Assembly: GCA_040755155.1 (NCBI GenBank)
Contig: JBFMBP010000019.1
Coordinates: 1-48,932, forward strand
Source: Candidatus Omnitrophota bacterium
GTDB lineage: Bacteria; Hinthialibacterota; Hinthialibacteria; Hinthialibacterales; Hinthialibacteraceae
Direction of reading: 5' to 3'
Length of the DNA: 48,932 bases
The notes beneath the pieces were generated by a model. That model made no database searches. It had not been told where the DNA came from and saw nothing but the letters and a program-made list of their open reading frames with translations. Every line of letters starts with the position of its first letter. Position 1 is the stretch's first letter. Positions 46,790 to 48,932 of the stretch are shown here, in pieces. Both the position numbers and the translations under genes were made by a program.

Positions 46790-48043
46790 ATGCTGGTTGA
46801 ATTCAGCGCCGCCAATTATCTTTCCTTCATGAATCGGACCGTCCTCAGCCTGGCTGCCTCCAAGGACGATTCGCTCGCCGGGAACGTTATTCCTTCCGTT
46901 CAGGGAACCAAACTGAATCTGCTAAAAAGCGCCGTCCTCATCGGCGCCAATTCTTCCGGCAAATCGAATTGGTTGCGGGCGATGAATTATGCGGCTTCCC
47001 GCGTGCGTTATTCTCATTTAACGCCGGAAGCAGGGGAAACCGGCGTAGTTCCTTTTTTATTCGACGAAAATTGCTCGTCCCGTCCCAGCGAATTCGAAAT
47101 CGTATTTCTGAAAAATGGCGTCCGGTATATTTACGGTTTCGCCGCCGATGCCTTGCAGACGCATGAAGAATGGCTGTTCGACTACCCCAAAGGCCAGCGC
47201 CGAAAATTATTTTATCGCCGCTGCGCCGTGGGAGCGAATGAATCCGTTTATGAATACGGGAACCAATGGAAAAAGGGGAAAAGAGGCGCAATCGAACGTC
47301 TCGCCCGGCCTAATGTTCTGTTCCTCACCGCCGCCGCTCAATCCGGCCAGGAAACGGCTCGCTGCGTATACGATTGGTTCGATAAGGATTTCCTAATGGC
47401 GCCGTGCGATGGCGGTTCCAACGCAGAAGTCCAATATACGCTGCAACTGATCCATAATCGCCCGGAATTCAAACAAAAGCTGCTTTGTTTTTTGAACGCC
47501 GCCGATTTTAACATCATGGATTTTACAATAGAAAAACAATCGCAGGGGGTATTGAATTCTGCCAAAAATGGAACAGAGAGATTGGCCTGCGCAGCAGTCA
47601 TCCGCCGGACAGCGGATCGCTTCGGCAATCCCACGCCGGTCTATTTTCCGTGGCCGGAAGAATCGGAAGGCTTTCGCAAACTCTTCGCGCTCGCCGGGCC
47701 GATGATGTACGCTCTCGCCAACGGAAGCGTATTGTTGGCCGACAGTATGGACGCCTGTCTGCATCCCGCCTTAATCCGGCGCTTGATCCAATCCTTTCAC
47801 GGCGGGACGAATTCGCAGGGCGCCCAGTTGATCTTAAGCGTTCAAAACGATGGCTTGCTCGACGACGAGCTTTTCCGGCGGGATCAGGTCTGGTTCATGG
47901 AGAAGCATTCCGCCAGCGGCGCATCGTCTCTCTATTCGCTTTGGGATTTCAAGAAAACGCGCGGCGGGCCGGAAAATATTCGCCAAGGGTATCGGATGGG
48001 AAAATACGGGGCGGTTCCCACGGTGGGAACTCTTTTGGAATGA
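46790..48043 (+). CDS. RloA-like AAA15-family ATPase
   Basis: 417 residues. MLVEFSAANYLSFMNRTVLSL is the usual opening of AAA15/RloA ATPases (SMC/RecN-like ABC fold). Walker A is G52-ANSSGK-S59. The Walker B region reads LLADSMDACLHP (Asp318, Ser319): the usual glutamate of DE is Ser. The position of the H-loop His, normally THNT or THDT, is SVQND (Gln352). The C-terminal RRDQVWFMEK, SSLYSLWDFKKTRGG and GKYGAVPTVGTLLE are standard. ATG 46790 is chosen because it begins the conserved part, with GGGAGC upstream. It overlaps rloB. RloAB genes were first seen inside restriction loci; with PARIS-like pairs they are seen as defence genes. Confidence 0.88.
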   Translation: MLVEFSAANYLSFMNRTVLSLAASKDDSLAGNVIPSVQGTKLNLLKSAVLIGANSSGKSNWLRAMNYAASRVRYSHLTPEAGETGVVPFLFDENCSSRPSEFEIVFLKNGVRYIYGFAADALQTHEEWLFDYPKGQRRKLFYRRCAVGANESVYEYGNQWKKGKRGAIERLARPNVLFLTAAAQSGQETARCVYDWFDKDFLMAPCDGGSNAEVQYTLQLIHNRPEFKQKLLCFLNAADFNIMDFTIEKQSQGVLNSAKNGTERLACAAVIRRTADRFGNPTPVYFPWPEESEGFRKLFALAGPMMYALANGSVLLADSMDACLHPALIRRLIQSFHGGTNSQGAQLILSVQNDGLLDDELFRRDQVWFMEKHSASGASSLYSLWDFKKTRGGPENIRQGYRMGKYGAVPTVGTLLE

Positions 48044-48684
48044 GTATGAAACAACGGGGCATTCGCAATGACGCATCGCTGCGGCGGGGAAGGCCTTGCC
48101 GCGAACCGAAGGAATCGGTCTTGATCGTATGCGACGGCAAGAAAACGGAAATCGATTATTTCGAATCGTTTCGTTCGCGAGAAATTCCTTTGGCTATCCA
48201 ATCCGCCGGCGCCGCCGATCCTAAAGCGATTTATCGCTGCGCCAAGCGCCTGGCGCGGGATTTCGATTGGATTTGGTGCGTCTTCGACTGGGACCAGCGG
48301 GGCGATTTGGAGGAAGCCGTCGGGCATACGGACGGCAGCCGCCAGCGGATTCAGATCGCTTATTCCAATCCCTGCTTCGAAGTCTGGTATCTGCTTCATT
48401 TCCAGGAACTAACATCGTTCGTCAAAGATGCTGAAACAGTCATCGGCAAACTCCTGCAATACATCCCCGATTACAACCGATCCAACGATTATTCCCAGCA
48501 GTTGGCGAAACGGCAGGAGTTCGCTTTTGAAAACGCCCAGCTCTTATGGAGAGAAAATATCGAGAAATGGCGCAATCGATATAAAAATCCTTCTACATCC
48601 GTCGATCAACTGGTTGCGTTTTTGCGAAAATTACGCGGCGAAAAACCTATCGCCCCCTACACGGAGCCTTTCCCTCACCCATAG
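48040..48684 (+). CDS. RloB-like Toprim-fold protein
   Basis: 214 residues. RloB family (PF13707) with CDGKKTEIDYF (Toprim Glu37), CVFDWDQRGD (Asp83, Asp85) and NPCFEVWYLLHF, the hallmark motif of the family. The ATG overlaps the TGA of the ATPase gene (ATGA), and a second ATG lies two codons later. In related ATPase-Toprim systems the Toprim protein is the nuclease effector that the ATPase holds or activates; here this is inference. The Toprim residues look intact while the partner ATPase does not. Confidence 0.9.
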   Translation: MSMKQRGIRNDASLRRGRPCREPKESVLIVCDGKKTEIDYFESFRSREIPLAIQSAGAADPKAIYRCAKRLARDFDWIWCVFDWDQRGDLEEAVGHTDGSRQRIQIAYSNPCFEVWYLLHFQELTSFVKDAETVIGKLLQYIPDYNRSNDYSQQLAKRQEFAFENAQLLWRENIEKWRNRYKNPSTSVDQLVAFLRKLRGEKPIAPYTEPFPHP

Positions 48685-48710
48685 GATGAGCGCCAAGGGC
48701 GAGTCGTCAT

Positions 48711-48730
48711 CCCAGCCTTTCAAGGCTGGG
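48711..48730 (+). repeat. Single CCCAGCC hairpin, related to the triple-hairpin cassettes
   Basis: CCCAGCCTTTCAAGGCTGGG, one perfect palindrome, 27 bases after the RloB-like stop. It could act as that operon's terminator. Confidence 0.7.
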
Positions 48731-48762
48731 ACTGGAGTTTGGCCTTTTACTAGATAGAAATA

Positions 48763-48837
48763 ACAGGGAGTGAAATTTCCGTTTGATTTTTCACTCCTTT
48801 TCTTGTATCCTGATATCTAGTTATATGACTAGATATC
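48763..48837. repeat. Two palindromes before the last gene
   Basis: GGGAGTGAAA pairs with TTTCACTCC (about 48766-48797); GATATCTAGT and ACTAGATATC (48812-48837) are a perfect 10-base dyad with a six-base centre, 19 bases before the start codon of the last gene. Position suggests a regulatory dyad or an end of a mobile element. Confidence 0.5.
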
Positions 48838-48855
48838 CCTTTCGGAGGCGATCTC

Positions 48856-48932
48856 ATGGGATTCCCCGCCAAAGTCCAACTTATCCAACGAAAGAGCAGC
48901 GAACAATGGTACATCAATTTCCCTTCCGCCGT
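48856..48932 (+). CDS. Start of an AbrB-like or element-associated small protein (cut by right edge)
   Basis: Only 25 codons are visible: MGFPAKVQLIQRKSSEQWYI and onward. GGAGGCG precedes ATG 48856, so the start is sound. The pattern [KV]QLIxRKxSEQWYxNFP recalls small AbrB/antitoxin-like proteins, some encoded next to transposases; this is memory of a pattern, not a firm match. The palindromes upstream agree with either an autoregulated antitoxin or a mobile element boundary. Confidence 0.45.
   Translation, partial: MGFPAKVQLIQRKSSEQWYINFPSA

Overview
The window reads as a stretch of chromosome from a Gram-negative bacterium of roughly 50% GC. The LPS genes (KdsB, LptC-like and LptA-like proteins, O-antigen ligase and Wzz-type proteins), the lipobox protein and many cleavable signal peptides show an outer membrane. 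The planctomycete-style GH27 enzyme, a DUF4159 protein, a giant secreted protein and long intergenic regions packed with palindromic repeats point to the PVC/planctomycete neighbourhood or a candidate phylum of similar lifestyle. There is no rRNA or other strong marker, so the phylum is a guess. No tRNA, rRNA or CRISPR array was seen.

Layout. 1-4.5 kb (minus): a secreted GH27 alpha-galactosidase cut by the left edge, then a cyclase-family hydrolase and an S41 processing peptidase. 4.8-10.3 kb (minus): O-antigen ligase-like TPR protein, membrane histidine kinase, DUF4159 protein, ThpR. 10.5-13.1 kb (plus): GT39-type glycosyltransferase and a PmtA-like methyltransferase. 13.1-17.7 kb (minus): a GAF/degenerate HD-GYP protein translationally coupled to GlnD. 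18.1-21.3 kb (minus): tetraheme cytochrome c, DapA-family aldolase and an unrecognised 393-residue protein. 21.5-25.9 kb: KdsB (plus), then Wzz-like, SurA/PpiC-like lipoprotein and an anchored protein with a repeated C-terminus (minus). 26.4-32.9 kb (minus): one secreted protein of about 2157 residues. 33.7-36.9 kb (plus): pyrG followed by LptC- and LptA-like genes. 37-41.3 kb (plus): a lone HigA-type protein, then a ferrous-iron operon (DtxR-type regulator, FeoA, FeoB, FeoB-associated Cys-rich protein). 41.5-43.8 kb: aconitase. 43.9-44.5 kb (minus): toxin-antitoxin pair. 45.2-48.7 kb (plus): DnaB, then a RloA-RloB-type ATPase/Toprim pair. The last 77 bases begin a further gene.

Themes. Several genes serve the cell envelope: Kdo activation, LPS transport, polymer ligation and chain length, a lipid-linked-sugar glycosyltransferase and periplasmic folding or proteolysis. 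A second theme is iron and redox metabolism (feo operon, 4Fe-4S aconitase, multiheme cytochrome). Nitrogen signalling is represented by GlnD. Accessory functions are the toxin-antitoxin genes and the RloAB-like pair at the right end.

The most unusual material is (i) the RloA-like ATPase, which lacks both the Walker B glutamate and the H-loop histidine; (ii) a DtxR regulator with a FeoC-like cysteine tail; (iii) a promoter followed by a terminator-like hairpin in the leader of the giant gene; and (iv) families of intergenic elements sharing a TCATGTTRCGC-type inverted terminus and triple-hairpin cassettes.
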